From contig ML677365.1 in NCBI GenBank assembly GCA_007922305.1, forward strand, positions 18,295,241 to 18,359,240: DNA of 64,000 bases, given 5' to 3'. Source of the DNA: Dermatemys mawii. Lineage: Eukaryota; Chordata; Testudines; Dermatemydidae. Positions 11,477 to 21,827 of the stretch are shown here, piece after piece. Position 1 is the stretch's first letter. The number at the start of each line of letters is the position of its first letter. The notes beneath the pieces were generated by a model. That model made no database searches. It saw nothing but the letters and a program-made list of their open reading frames with translations, and was not told where the DNA came from. The translations under genes were made by a program, and so were the position numbers.

Positions 11477-12650
11477 CATTCAGATAAGGGACTTTGGCAG
11501 CTTGCAGGAGAAAGCAGTCTCTTCACATTGAGATGGGAACCAAAGTACTGGCCTGTTAGCCCTCAGACATTTGTCATTAGTTTTTCAAATGTCTATAGGT
11601 GTCCCTTTTGAAACTGTGAGAAGCATTTCTGAAATTGCTTTCTCTAAAGGAAGCACTTCTAGTTGCTGTTGAATCTCTCTGTTGCAACAGTTAGTGATTT
11701 GAATTACTTGATTATCTCTCTAATTTCCCTTTGTGTCCAACTGTGTGTTCTCCCTGAGTGGGTGGTCATTTCAAATATTATACAAACTCTTGAATATATT
11801 GTTTGAGAGCTGTAATAAAGACAAGGCCACCTGCTATTGCCCAGGAGGAGCAAGCATGTTGTTCTTGAATGACCAAGGTATGAAGCATGTTCTTGAATGA
11901 CCAAAGTACTTCCTCATGTCAGAAATGTCACCGCTCTTGGGTAATAATATTTTGGGCTTGGAGGCTTTAAATGCCTGTTTCTACTACTAACAAGGCAGCC
12001 AGTTAGTTTCACCCACCACTACCAGGTGGTCCAGTCTTTTGCTGCAGACGCTTGCATTTGGCTACTGTACAGATAAGTTCTGGGATATAGTTGCTGTCTG
12101 TAAGGTCTGTTGCTTGGTAAAATGGGAGAATTGGGATGTACTATATGACAAGGCAGGATTGCTTCCAGGTAATCCTGTTGGTCATAGTTCTCTCTTCTTT
12201 TGTCTTCCATTTCTCTCACTTGGGGTGTTTGTCAATTATTTTCTTTCATCTCTGTTGCTATTTTCCTGTTTAAGGATCCACAGGACTAGAATCTAGGTCA
12301 GCAAAGCCTGGGGCAGCTGATGTTCCCACATCATCCCCAGGAAGTCCTGCAGAGACACATCCAAAGTTTGATTCCATATTGTTTAAGTTTAATCAACACA
12401 TATTTTATAAAAAGCAAAAGAAAATATGTTTAAAAAATTAAAGTTGTAAAGTTAAGCACTTATAAGTTAAGAATCTCCTCAGAAATGGCAGAACCATTTT
12501 AGCTAAAAATTCAACCTGAGAAGACACCTCAGAAGACAGCCTGAATGGTTAAAATTTGGCAAGGTTATAAGTAACTGAACAGAGAGTTTTATAATGGAAA
12601 TATAACTATAGATGGTACTACCCACACTGCCTATAATTAACTGCTAAGGG
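11477..12650. other. Intronic DNA without a recognised gene
   Basis: No exon or RNA gene visible. A short direct repeat of GTTCTTGAATGACCAA occurs near 11860 and 11890. The remainder is unremarkable AT-rich sequence. Confidence 0.35.
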
Positions 12651-12790
12651 CTTGTCTCTGTGGTGAGTAACTGTGTGATAAGCCAATATGTGAACTACAT
12701 TGCAACAGCTTATCCTGCCATAAAATTATGCATGGACACTGCTGCAGTGCAATACAAGCGCTAGCGTGGGGCAAGATTTGCAACTGCAGG
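12651..12790. mobile_element. Partial GTCTACAC-type inverted-repeat element
   Basis: GGGCTTGTCTCTGTGGTGAG followed by a CTTATCCTGCC and GCAGTGCAATACAAGCGCTAG interior resembles one end of the family seen intact at 27479-27752. The matching right terminus is not evident, so this is a fragment. Confidence 0.35.
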
Positions 12791-12929
12791 CTTGGGCTGC
12801 TTCAGGCATGCCAGGTCTGGGCATCTGAACTAAGAGCAGGGAGAATATTTTCTATACTCTCCATGCCCTGCTGGGCCCAGGCAGTGTGAGATGAGGATGT
12901 CCAGTTTGAATGCAAAGGGGATGAGACTT

Positions 12930-13690
12930 ACATCAGAGAGATGGGATGAAAGTAGATTAGTAGAAAAAAGCCTTTGGGGCGGTGGAGGAGGCTAGTGGCA
13001 TGGAAAGGAATAGTGGGAGTTGAGGGGCGGGGAACTGGTAATGGCTGGGCATGGAGATTGGAATCTGGTGAGAGACTGAAACTGGCTGAGCAAGGATGCT
13101 GGGAGGGAAATGGAGGAGGGTTTGGGAACCATAAGTACGGGGGGATATATGGGATGGCAAGGTATGGAGAAGACAGGAACTGGCTAGGCAAGGAGACTGG
13201 GATCTGAACTCGTGGGGTGAGATGGAGGAGGTGCAGGGGGAAGACGGACCTGAAGAGAAACTGGAGTATGAGGGAGAAACTGGGACTGATTGGGCACAGT
13301 TACTGGAACAAGGAGATGGAAGGTGTGATGGGGAGGAGCACTGAGACTGAATGAGGAGCTTGGGGAGAGCAATTGAGACTGGGAGTCAGTAAGTATTGGG
13401 AATATGGGTTGAGGATGATTGGAGGCAATGCTGTGGTGGGAGAGACATATCTGATGAGGAACTGTCAGGAAGGGAGATAGGACTGTCTGGACAAGGAAAC
13501 TGAGGACAAGGAGTGAGGGGATGCACACAGAGAACTGGCAATGGCTGAGCAAGGAGACTGGGACAGTGATAAGAGTCGTGAATAGTGGAAGCTGGGGCTG
13601 CCTAGGTTAAGCAAATGGGACTAAGATGAGGAGCAAAAGTTAGAGTAGAGACAAGACAGGGACAGGTTGGAGCAGAAGGGGTCACACTTA
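12930..13690. repeat. Decayed GA-rich tandem sequence (minisatellite-like)
   Basis: A purine-rich tract in which a unit like GGCTGAGCAAGGAGACTGGGA recurs in diverged form near 13043, 13084, 13181, 13480 and 13541, separated by irregular GA-rich filler. Open frames in this block (long on the minus strand, proline- and serine-rich) arise from the biased composition and are not genes. Confidence 0.6.
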
Positions 13691-14579
13691 GGAGGAAGAT
13701 ACACAAAAGTCTATGCCCACTAGAAAACACTCCCTTCTAGAGCCCAGGATGGAACTGAAGATGGTTCTTCAAGTGATTGCACATGTCCATTCCACTTCAG
13801 GGATGAGTGTGTGTACAGTGCACTAATCAGAAATTTTCCCCTAAGTGTTACCTGTTGGTGTGGTGCATGTGCCCTGTGCTGCTCTATGATGGTATAAAGG
13901 GTGAAGCCATCTTACACCATCCTTTTTACTGCTGTGGTTTGGAGTTGGAGCATGTTGGCTTGCTTCCAGGGCTGGCCTTAGGGAAAATGGCATCTTGGGT
14001 GAACTTATATTTTGGTACCCCTGGTTCCCCTGGGCTTCCTAGGCTCCCCAACCCCTAAACTGTGCTCCCTTTGTCCCATTCCCTGTGCCTCTCCTGTGTT
14101 CCAACCCCTGCACTTTCCCTCCTGCGCTCCTAACCCCCTGCACTTCTCTTCTGTGCCCCTGTGGGGAAACTGAGCTGGATGCACAGAGCAGCTGGGATTG
14201 CTGCTCGCTCCCCTCTTGACTGCTGCTTGTCCACTCTCTCCTTTGGGGGTTGTGAGGGAGGGAGCGAGGAGCGACATCAGGGCTCCCTGCATCCATATCA
14301 CTTTCCCCCACCTAGGCTGTGTAAGGGGAGAGCAGGAGAGCAGCAGCTCAGCCAAAGGGGGGAAAAACATAGGAGGAGACCTCTGCCTCTTCAGTTTTCA
14401 TCTCTGGCAGGTCCCTGGAGGCAATCTAGAAATTCCAATCAGTATGTTTGACTGCCTTGTCGAGGATAGAGTACCAGATCCCCTCTTGCAAGTTCCTCCT
14501 TCATTTTTTTTCTGACTGGCTTTCCCACTTCCTATCTGCTTGGTTCCATGTTACTACAAATTGATGTGTTCTAAGCATT

Positions 14580-15260
14580 GTGGAGCAGGGATACATCTTG
14601 CACTTTATTTCCATCCTTCCCTTCCATTCCCTAACCCCATTCCTCTTAAGAGACCACTCTCACGAGGCTGTTCTCCTCCAGGAGATCCAGTCTCTCTTCC
14701 ATTTGGGAGCTATAGAGGAGGTTCCCTCCCTTCTCCGAGGGAAGGGTTTCTATTCATGTTACTTCTTGATTCCAAAGTAAAAAGGAGAGCTCCAACCCAT
14801 CTTAGATCTGCAAAATCTGAACAAATATATAAAGAAAAGAAGATTTCATATGGTCACCTTGACCGCCATCGTCCCCTCCCTGTATCCTGGCAACTGCTAC
14901 GCTGCCCTCAACTTGAAGGATGCATATTTCTATGTGGCTGTTCATCAAAGCCACAGGAGATTCCTAGAATTTCTAGTCAACAACATGCATTTTCCATTTA
15001 CAGTCAGTACCCTGCAGCCTGTCTGTTGCCCTGCGATTATTTACAGAATGCATGGTGGTGGTGGCTAGATTCCTAAAGAAAGCAGGGATACAAGTATTTC
15101 CTTGCCTGAGTGACTGGCTGATATGAGGTCGATCCAGTCTCCAAGTAGAAGTCAGTTGCATCAGAATCTGATCCTTCCTCGAGTGCTTGCTCATATCCAT
15201 TCCATGTCAGGTATATCTCCATGTGCCCCAGTGACAGAGATCTTTTCCCCCTGTGGTATC
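14580..15260 (+). pseudogene. DIRS reverse transcriptase remnant (copy 1)
   Basis: Frames carry GAIEEVPSLLRGKGFYS, then after an in-frame stop ELQPILDLQNLN, then LNLKDAYFYVAVHQSHRRF (motif A of DIRS/Ty3-type reverse transcriptase). The expected catalytic Y-L-D-D box near 15090 reads F-P-C-L-S-D-W-L-I, so both the tyrosine and the first aspartate are lost, and a stop follows. Not functional. Confidence 0.75.
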
Positions 15261-15569
15261 CGTAGGGCTGGCTCTAGCATCTCTGGGAGCCCTACACTCA
15301 TTCACTGGTAAAAGAGGCCCACCAACCGCACACTCTTCCAATTTCTTCTTACCACCGATTACAGTTACTGGTACGGCATTCTCTTCCTTGCATTTGCAAG
15401 CCTTCCCCAGTGGTTACTGAACCATGTTGTTGTAAATAGTCTTAGTTTTAGAGTGAGTGAGTTAGTGAGTTATATAGTAGTCCCCATTCGAACCTCGCCT
15501 GCCTGAGTCCAGATGAGAGAGCATGGTTGGAGCAAGTCCAACAGGTTTGCTAAGCAGCAGAAAGCCCTG

Positions 15570-16780
15570 TACTAGAGCCATCTACCTGGCCAAGTGGAAT
15601 TGCTTCATATGCTGGACAGCTGAGAGGCTCCTTTACCCAGCTCAGGTGTCCTTGAAGTCCATCCTAGACTAGTATCTTCTTCACCAAGGTCTATCATGAT
15701 CCTCAGTCAAGGTCCACTTAACATTCTCTGATCTAAGAGAGATCGATGTTCACCCATGAGGTGAGAAGCAGGTTCATCAAGGGGCTGGAAAGGTTCTACC
15801 TGCAAGTTCGTAACCCAGTTTCTCCTTAGGGTCCGATTCAGGTTCATGAGGCCACCCTTCGAGCCCCTGGTATCTTGCTCCCTGCTGCTGTTCTTGTGGA
15901 AGATTGCCTTACTGGTAGCAATTACTCTGGCCAGAAGGTTTTGGAACTTCAGGCCTTGACCTCGGAACCCACTTACACTGTTTCCTTCAAGGATAAGGTT
16001 CAGTTATGTCAGCGGTTCTCAAACTTCCAGAGACCGCGACCCGTTTTTCTTCTCCAACGGCATGGCGTGACCCTTGTAAGTCCTCTGAAATGCCACCGAA
16101 CTGATTACTTCCGCATTCGGCGGCTATTTTTGGCAGACATGCCGAGCGCTCCCAACAGGGCTTGCTATGTCTGCCGAAAAGCCGCCGAATGTGGAAATAA
16201 TCAATTTGGCGGCTTCTCGGCGGCCACAGGGACTCGCGACCCCCCGAGGGGTCACGACCCCCAATTTGAGAACTGCTGAGCTATGTCCTCACCCAGCATT
16301 TCCACCAAAGGTGGTGTCAGAGTTTCATATTAACCAAGACCTTTTTCTGCCCATCTTCTTTCTGAAACCACACAGGTCAGAGGAGGAAAAGCGTCTGCAT
16401 TTTCTGGACATTAGAAGCGCCCTAGCCTTTCATAGTGACAAGACAAAACCCTTCTTCAAATCCATGCAACTTTTTGTTGCTGTTGAAGATGGAATGAAAG
16501 CCCTCCTGGTGTCATTCCAGGAGATCTTGTCCTGGATCACAACCTGCATCCAGGCTTGCTGTGAACAGGCGAAGGTCCCACCTCCAGCCTCGTGAAAGCC
16601 CATTCTACAAGACTGCAAGCGTCTTCAGCAGCATTACTTGCACAGATATGCATCCAGGATATATGCAGGGCTACGACATGGTCATCAGTTTGTACCTTCA
16701 CATTCCACTGTGCCATCATCCAGCAGGCCAGAGATTGTGCCAGTTTTGGGAGAGCTGTGTTGCAGTCAGTACACCCGTGA
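15570..16780 (+). pseudogene. DIRS tyrosine recombinase remnant (copy 1), split by a MITE
   Basis: Matches include YLAKWNCFICW near 15580, LVEDCLTGSNYSGQK near 15890, FPPKVVSEFHINQDLFLP near 16300, HRSEEEKRLHFLDIRSALAF, and KVPPPAS near 16580. The order is that of the DIRS recombinase. The hAT element 16010-16278 disrupts it between KDKVQL and the FPPKVV block. The AGAAGG codons for the catalytic arginine region near 15930 are frameshifted. Inactive. Confidence 0.72.
16010..16278. mobile_element. hAT MITE (269 bp) inside the DIRS recombinase
   Basis: The left end CAGCGGTTCTCAAACTT and right end AATTTGAGAACTGCTG are inverted. Target duplication is AGTTATGT (16002-16009) and AGCTATGT (16279-16286). 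The interior is GC-rich with CCGCCGAA-type motifs. It gives two accidental frames that overlap the recombinase remnant. Confidence 0.85.
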
Positions 16781-17403
16781 ACTCCTAGCCCACCTCCAAG
16801 GGCATTGCCTGTGAGTCAACGTTCCATGATCCTTTCTCCTACCCTGCTGTCAGAGAGGATGGCAAAAAGAAACTGGGAGGCCAGAGGCTCTCCTTATACT
16901 AGCATGAGTGTAGGGCTTCAGGGGGTGGTAGAGCCAGCCCTATGGATACCAGTGAGGGAAAAATCTCTGGTAATGGTGCTCATAGCACGCACACACCTGA
17001 CATGGACTGGACATGAACAACACATCTCAAAGAACAACAGCTATAAAAATTAGGTAATTGTTTTCTCTTCAATGTTCCAGATCTGTTGATAAACAAAGAC
17101 AAATCAATATTCTCCTTAGTTCAGAAAATAGAATTTATGGGGGCGGTTCTGGATTCTACAATTGCCAGGGCATTCCTTTTGCAAGCCAGATTCTAGACAG
17201 CGTTAAGCATTTCCATAGATCTCAACACCCATTTGCTTACAACAATGAGGAATTGACTTGTATGTATATGGTTTGGAATGCCAGAATTCATCTCAGGAAA
17301 TTGCAGGGCTGTTTAAAGTCCTCATACTCCTTAGTTCATCATCCATTGGACATGTTGATTCAGGTATTTGCATATGATAAGTGTACTTAGTTTGAGGAGT
17401 CAT

Positions 17404-17690
17404 CGCTGAGCCGGAGAGTCCTTAGGGTCTAGCCAGGCCACAAGCAAAGGTCTAACCAGGTGACCTCATGGCAGGTGTATAGGCTCCTAATGAAAGCAGC
17501 CACTTCAATCTTCTCAACATTGCTTCCTCGTAGGTGATATTCCTAGCTGCCTGTTAATTCTGACAGATTGCCCCTACTCCAGTCTGTGCCTGGTTGTTCC
17601 CTGGCTTCAGTCCCTGTCTGTTTCACCCTCTGCTTGCTCCTGATTGAGCCTCTGCAGATCGCCCAGCTGTCCTGACACTGAAGGAGTGCC
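17404..17690. other. Unidentified interruption in DIRS copy 2
   Basis: The DIRS protein similarity stops near 17400 and resumes near 17690 (TGGTGTGGTGGACAGACC). The roughly 290 bases in between do not read as DIRS protein in any frame. No terminal repeats or target duplication were identified, so the nature of the insert is unknown. Confidence 0.35.
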
Positions 17691-17795
17691 AACCTCTTTG
17701 GTGTGGTGGACAGACCTGGCTAGTGTGTTTATGGCTGTTCCCTTTGTCCCTCCCTTTCACATATTAACTCTAGTTTAAGACATTTTTTCTCTAGG

Positions 17796-18530
17796 TTGGG
17801 GACTTTACCTAGGAGACTTAAGAACTCAAGATCTGTGGGTCCAACAAGATTTGGATCTCCACATAAACATGCAGGAGTTGCTGTCTATTCATCTGTCCTA
17901 TCAAACTTTTCTCACTCTCTTCCAGGGACAAAATCTTCATGTCTTCACAGACAACATTGTGGCAATGTTCTACAGGAACAGGCAGGAAGGTGCCAGATCC
18001 AATCATCTCTCTGAGGAGCGATACATCTTTGAGAGTTTTGTATCACCAGTGTAACACATCTCAAAGCCTCCCACCTTCAGGGTGCTCAGAACAGCTTGGC
18101 GGATCGCATGAACAGATCTTTCACTTGCGATCCCTGCTGTATCTCAGGCTGCATATACTGAGATTCATTTTTCAAACCAAGTGTGCCCTTCACATAGACC
18201 TGTTTGCAACTTGTCTTAACAAAGTGCCATGTCTTTTGTTCCAGGACAGGTCTCAGGGATTTCTGACAGATGCTTTCCTATCATCTTGGAAGGACAAGCT
18301 GTTGCATGCCTAATTTCCCATTCCACTTCTTCCCAGGGTGTTGCTCAAGCTCAAGCATGATCATTCTTGTATGATCCTCATTGCACTGGCGTGGCTCTTC
18401 CTGCATTGGTTCTTCAGTCTGCTGAGCCTATCCTGCAGGACTCCTTTGAGAATGCCTTCAGAATATGACCCGATCTCCAAGGACCGCAGTCGTCCCTACA
18501 TCCCAAACCCTCTGCTCTCCATCTGATGGC
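17796..18530 (+). pseudogene. DIRS RNase H and linker remnant (copy 2)
   Basis: Contains DLHINMQELLSIHLSYQTF, GQNLHVFTDNIVAMFYRN (RNase H-like core with the conserved Asp) and, in a shifted frame, ILRFIFQTKCALHIDLFATCLNK and GFLTDAFLSSWKDKLLHA, all typical of the DIRS polyprotein between reverse transcriptase and recombinase. At least one frameshift separates the blocks. Confidence 0.7.
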
Positions 18531-18549
18531 CTAGATGCTCCATAGATAG

Positions 18550-19520
18550 ATTTGCATGAGGTGGAGTGTTTGGAGAATCTGCAAAATACCTGCCCAAATT
18601 GTAGACAGCCATCTACTAGATACGCCTACCAGGTGAAGTGGAAATTATTCTCTTTATGGTCAAAGCAGAAGGGAGTTTGTCCTTGCACCTCTAGCCAACA
18701 TTTTTGGACTACTTTGTCCTACTTGAAACAACAAGACATTCCAATTATGGGTCACTCTGTATTTTCTAATCCTATGTCACTAAAATTCTTAAAAGGTCTG
18801 GACAGGTCTATCTCCGTGTCTGGATCCCTTCCTCCCTAGGACTTAAATCTGGTGCTAACAAGGTCGATGGGTCCGCCTTTTGAACTGATGGCTACCTACT
18901 CTTTACTTCATGTGTCTATGAAAGCACTGTTTTTGGTAACTATTATCTCCTTGAGAAGGGTGGCAGAGTTACAAGCATTGGTAGCTGACCCCCAATTTAC
19001 AGATTTTTATTAGGACAAAATTTACTTATGCCTACATTCAAAATTTCAAACTAAAGTAATATCAGCGTTCCACCTCAGTCAAGCCATATACTTACCAACT
19101 TTCTATCCTAAACTCCATTAGTGTAAGGATGAGGAGAGACTATACCTTGGATGTTAGAAGATGTTGGCTTTTTACTTGGACAGAACTGAGTATTTTAGAT
19201 TTGTCATCCCAGCTTTTCCTGTCAGTTGCAGACCGGATGAAAGGCTTTCCAGTCTTGACGCAGAGGATTTCCTCATGGATTTCATCTTGCCTAGATAGGT
19301 GCTAACATTGCTGATGTATCCTCTGCAAGCAGAATGGTAGCACACTCTACAAAATATTAAGCAGCTTCCAGTTTTTTTGAATCAAGTACCTACAACAGAC
19401 ATTTGTAAAGCTACAGCTTGGCCCTCAGTTCAAACCTTTATAACGCACTGTGCTTTATCTCGGTATTCCAGAGATGATGCCAGGTTTGGACAAGCAGTCT
19501 TTCAGTCATTGTTCAGGTAG
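18550..19520 (+). pseudogene. DIRS tyrosine recombinase remnant (copy 2)
   Basis: Blocks in order: QPSTRYAYQVKWKLFSLW, SQHFWTTLSYLKQQDIP, FLKGLDRSISV, then in another frame DLNLVLTRSMGPPFEL, and the catalytic-arginine block LRRVAELQALVADP at about 18951-18995. The C-terminal part near 19410-19515 keeps the KATAWPSVQTFITHCAL-type motif. Frameshifts and stops make it inactive. Confidence 0.72.
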
Positions 19521-19569
19521 GTTCTGAAACCCATCTCCTAACTGAGCTGCTTGTGAGTCACCTGAAGTG

Positions 19570-19665
19570 AAATGGACATGCAAAATTACTCAAAGAAAAG
19601 AATGGTTACTAATGTCTTCTGTAATTGTGTTCTTTGAGATGTGTAGCACATGTCCATTCCAAGAC
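19570..19665. repeat. Internal complementary region of DIRS copy 2
   Basis: Here sequence like the right terminus (AATGGACATGC...CTCAAAGAA) is joined directly to sequence like the left terminus (GTTCTTTGAGATGTGTAGC...CATGTCCATTCC). DIRS elements carry such a region, complementary to both ends, for joining a circular intermediate. A similar block is at 43220-43325 in copy 3. Confidence 0.6.
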
Positions 19666-19895
19666 TCCCTCTCCTCTCTCCTCCATATTAGATTCTGAAG
19701 GAATTGGGGGATGGTCAGGGGTGGCAATGCCCTTTATTCCATTGTGCAGTAGCACAGGGTGTCAGCAGCAGCAGATACCTGGTTCCCCTGACAGGTACTG
19801 CTAAGGGAAAATCTCTGACTATTGCAGAGGGTATGCCCCCGCTAGAAGTGGAATGGACATGTGCAACACATCTGTAACTGTTCTTTGAGAATGGC

Positions 19896-21071
19896 TTAGT
19901 AACTATTTTTTCCTGAGTGTCACCATTCCTCTGCAGTTAGAAAATATCTGTGAAACCCACTGGCAAAGTGTCTTATCCCCCATTAATGCTGATCTACAGA
20001 GGATTGCAACCAACTATGGCCATCAGTTACTCTATTAGCTGAAGTTGAAGAGATCTGTGCCCCAGTTTTTCATCTGTAAAATGGGGATAATAATAACCCT
20101 TCATCTCACAGGGGTGTTGTGAAAATAAATTAACATATTTGTGAAGCACTGAAATATTGCATAATGAGCACCATGGAAAAGCCCATGAAAGAAATTAATA
20201 ATTCTGTCGTCAGAGAAGGATTTGAATAGTTGAAATAAATAAGGCCTGGGGCTCCACATTGAATAATGTGGAGGAGAAAACAAGATATTCAGTTGCTTCG
20301 CATTAAGCGAACAAGATCCATTCTGTGTATTGATTAAGATAAGGGACCTGTGGAAAAAATAGTATGCAATCATGTAATTAAAGATTATATCATAATACGT
20401 ATGCACGAGAGGACTGAATTAAGGTTATTTGTGCAAGCTTAATTCTGGCATTTCCCAATGTTTGACTTTGCAACATTAACAGTAAAGTTCTTTTATCAGA
20501 TTATGTGCATGTTCACGTGTGTAAAAATAAATAAGTTAAATAAGTTGGTCACTTGGCAAGGTAGCATTAACATCCTCCAGGGGCTTGTAGTACTCTGTAG
20601 GCTGCAAATATTTTCATCTGGATTGTTCTTCCCTGCTCCAAACTATGGTCCAGTCCACAAAACTAAAACAGAGAACTCAGTGAGGAAGTTAGGGGAATTA
20701 AAAAGTTATGGTTGGGAACAACTGTCAGTGAATTGGGTTGCTTATTATTTGAATTCATTTTAGTAAAATCTTTGTCTGCATTTGCAGACATGCTAGTATT
20801 CAGCACAGTCTTAGATGATAAAATGTGTATCTGACACCAGTGTTTTTATGATGAATTACTGTACCTTAGATCAATATAGTTTTTAAAGAGGGCTGTTTGT
20901 AAATCCCTTTCTAAGATGCAGAAATGAATACTGTACTAAAAATAACTTTAGTAAAGTCCAGAAATTATTTTAAGTATCTGTTTGAACTTGTTTAGTTATT
21001 TTAATCCTTTAAATGCAAATGAACCCTGTAAAGAGTATATAACAGGTCTTGGATGGCAAATTTAAAACTGT
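19896..21071. other. Intronic DNA with an old MIR-like SINE
   Basis: The stretch 20060-20170 contains CATCTGTAAAATGGGGATAA and GTGAAGCACTGAAAT-type phrases characteristic of the 3' part of MIR/CORE-SINE elements. The rest is AT-rich with no exon. Confidence 0.45.
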
Positions 21072-21827
21072 TACACCTCTACCCCAATATAACGTAGTTC
21101 TTGGGAGCCAAAAAATCTTACCGTGTTATAGGTGAAACCGTGTTATATTGAATTTGTTATGGAGGGCCAGGTAGGGAAGGCTGTGCCTCCCCAAACAGCC
21201 TGGCCATGCCCCCTATCCAACTCCCACCTACTTCCCACCCCTGATTGACTCTTCAGAACCCCCGACCCATCCAACCCCTCCTGCTCCTTGTCCCCTGACT
21301 ACTCCCTGAAGAGACCCCACCACCTCTAACTACCCCACCCAAGACCCCACCCCCTACCTAAGCCCCCCTGCTCCTTGTCCTCTGACCACCCCCTCCAGAG
21401 ACCTCCCTGTCCCTAATCACCCACAGGACCCCATCCCGTACCCAACCCCCCAGCTTTCTGTCCCCTGACTTCCCCGACCCCTATCTACACCCCCGTCCCC
21501 TGACAGGACCCCCGGGACTCCCCCGCCCTATCCAATGCCTCCATTCCCCGTCCCCTGACTGTCCCGCCCTGAGAACCTCCACCCCATCCAATCCCTCCTG
21601 GCCTCCTGGCCCCTGACTGCCCCCTCAGACTCTCTGCCCATTATCCATCTCCCTGGCCTGGCCCCCTTAACATGCTGCTCAGGGGAGTGTGTTGGAGCAG
21701 TGCTCTGGGGGGCAGGACTGCACGCTGATCCATTGGAGCGTGCAGCCCTGTCCCCCAGAGCACTGATTACTGTGTTATATCGGAATTCATGTTATATCAG
21801 ATCACGTTATATCGGGGTAGAGGTGTA
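21072..21827. mobile_element. Terminal-inverted-repeat DNA element (756 bp)
   Basis: Left TACACCTCTACCCCAATATA and right end reading ATATCGGGGTAGAGGTGTA are inverted copies of about 20 bp. TA at each edge suggests TA target duplication, as in Tc1/mariner-derived elements. Subterminal sequence repeats GTTATATTG/GTTATATCGG motifs. The middle (about 21220-21680) is a C-rich, purine-poor degenerate tract. No transposase frame, so non-autonomous. Confidence 0.7.

Larger units (their letters stand above)
13757..17042 (+). mobile_element. DIRS-like retrotransposon, decayed copy 1
   Basis: DIRS elements use a reverse transcriptase plus a tyrosine recombinase instead of an integrase. The left end (about 13758-13800) and right end (about 16975-17041) are imperfect inverted repeats sharing a GTTCTTTGAGATGTG-like core. 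Reverse transcriptase remnants lie at about 14580-15260 and tyrosine recombinase remnants at about 15570-16780. The reverse transcriptase C-terminus and RNase H are missing, so the copy is internally deleted. A hAT MITE sits in the recombinase region at 16010-16278. Many stops and frameshifts; inactive. Confidence 0.75.
17043..19895 (+). mobile_element. DIRS-like retrotransposon, decayed copy 2 (5'-truncated)
   Basis: Abutting copy 1, this segment starts inside the reverse transcriptase C-terminal region (17043-17395), resumes after an interruption at about 17690 with the RNase H-like region (LHINMQELLSIHL and FTDNIVAMFYRN blocks near 17850-17980), and continues through a tyrosine recombinase at about 18550-19520. 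An internal complementary region lies at about 19570-19665 and a terminal repeat at about 19840-19895. Stops and frameshifts throughout. Confidence 0.7.

Noticed and set aside
13184..13552. Long Pro/Ser-rich minus-strand frames in the GA-rich tract
   Set aside because: They follow from the purine bias of a tandem-repeat region. No domain or splice context.
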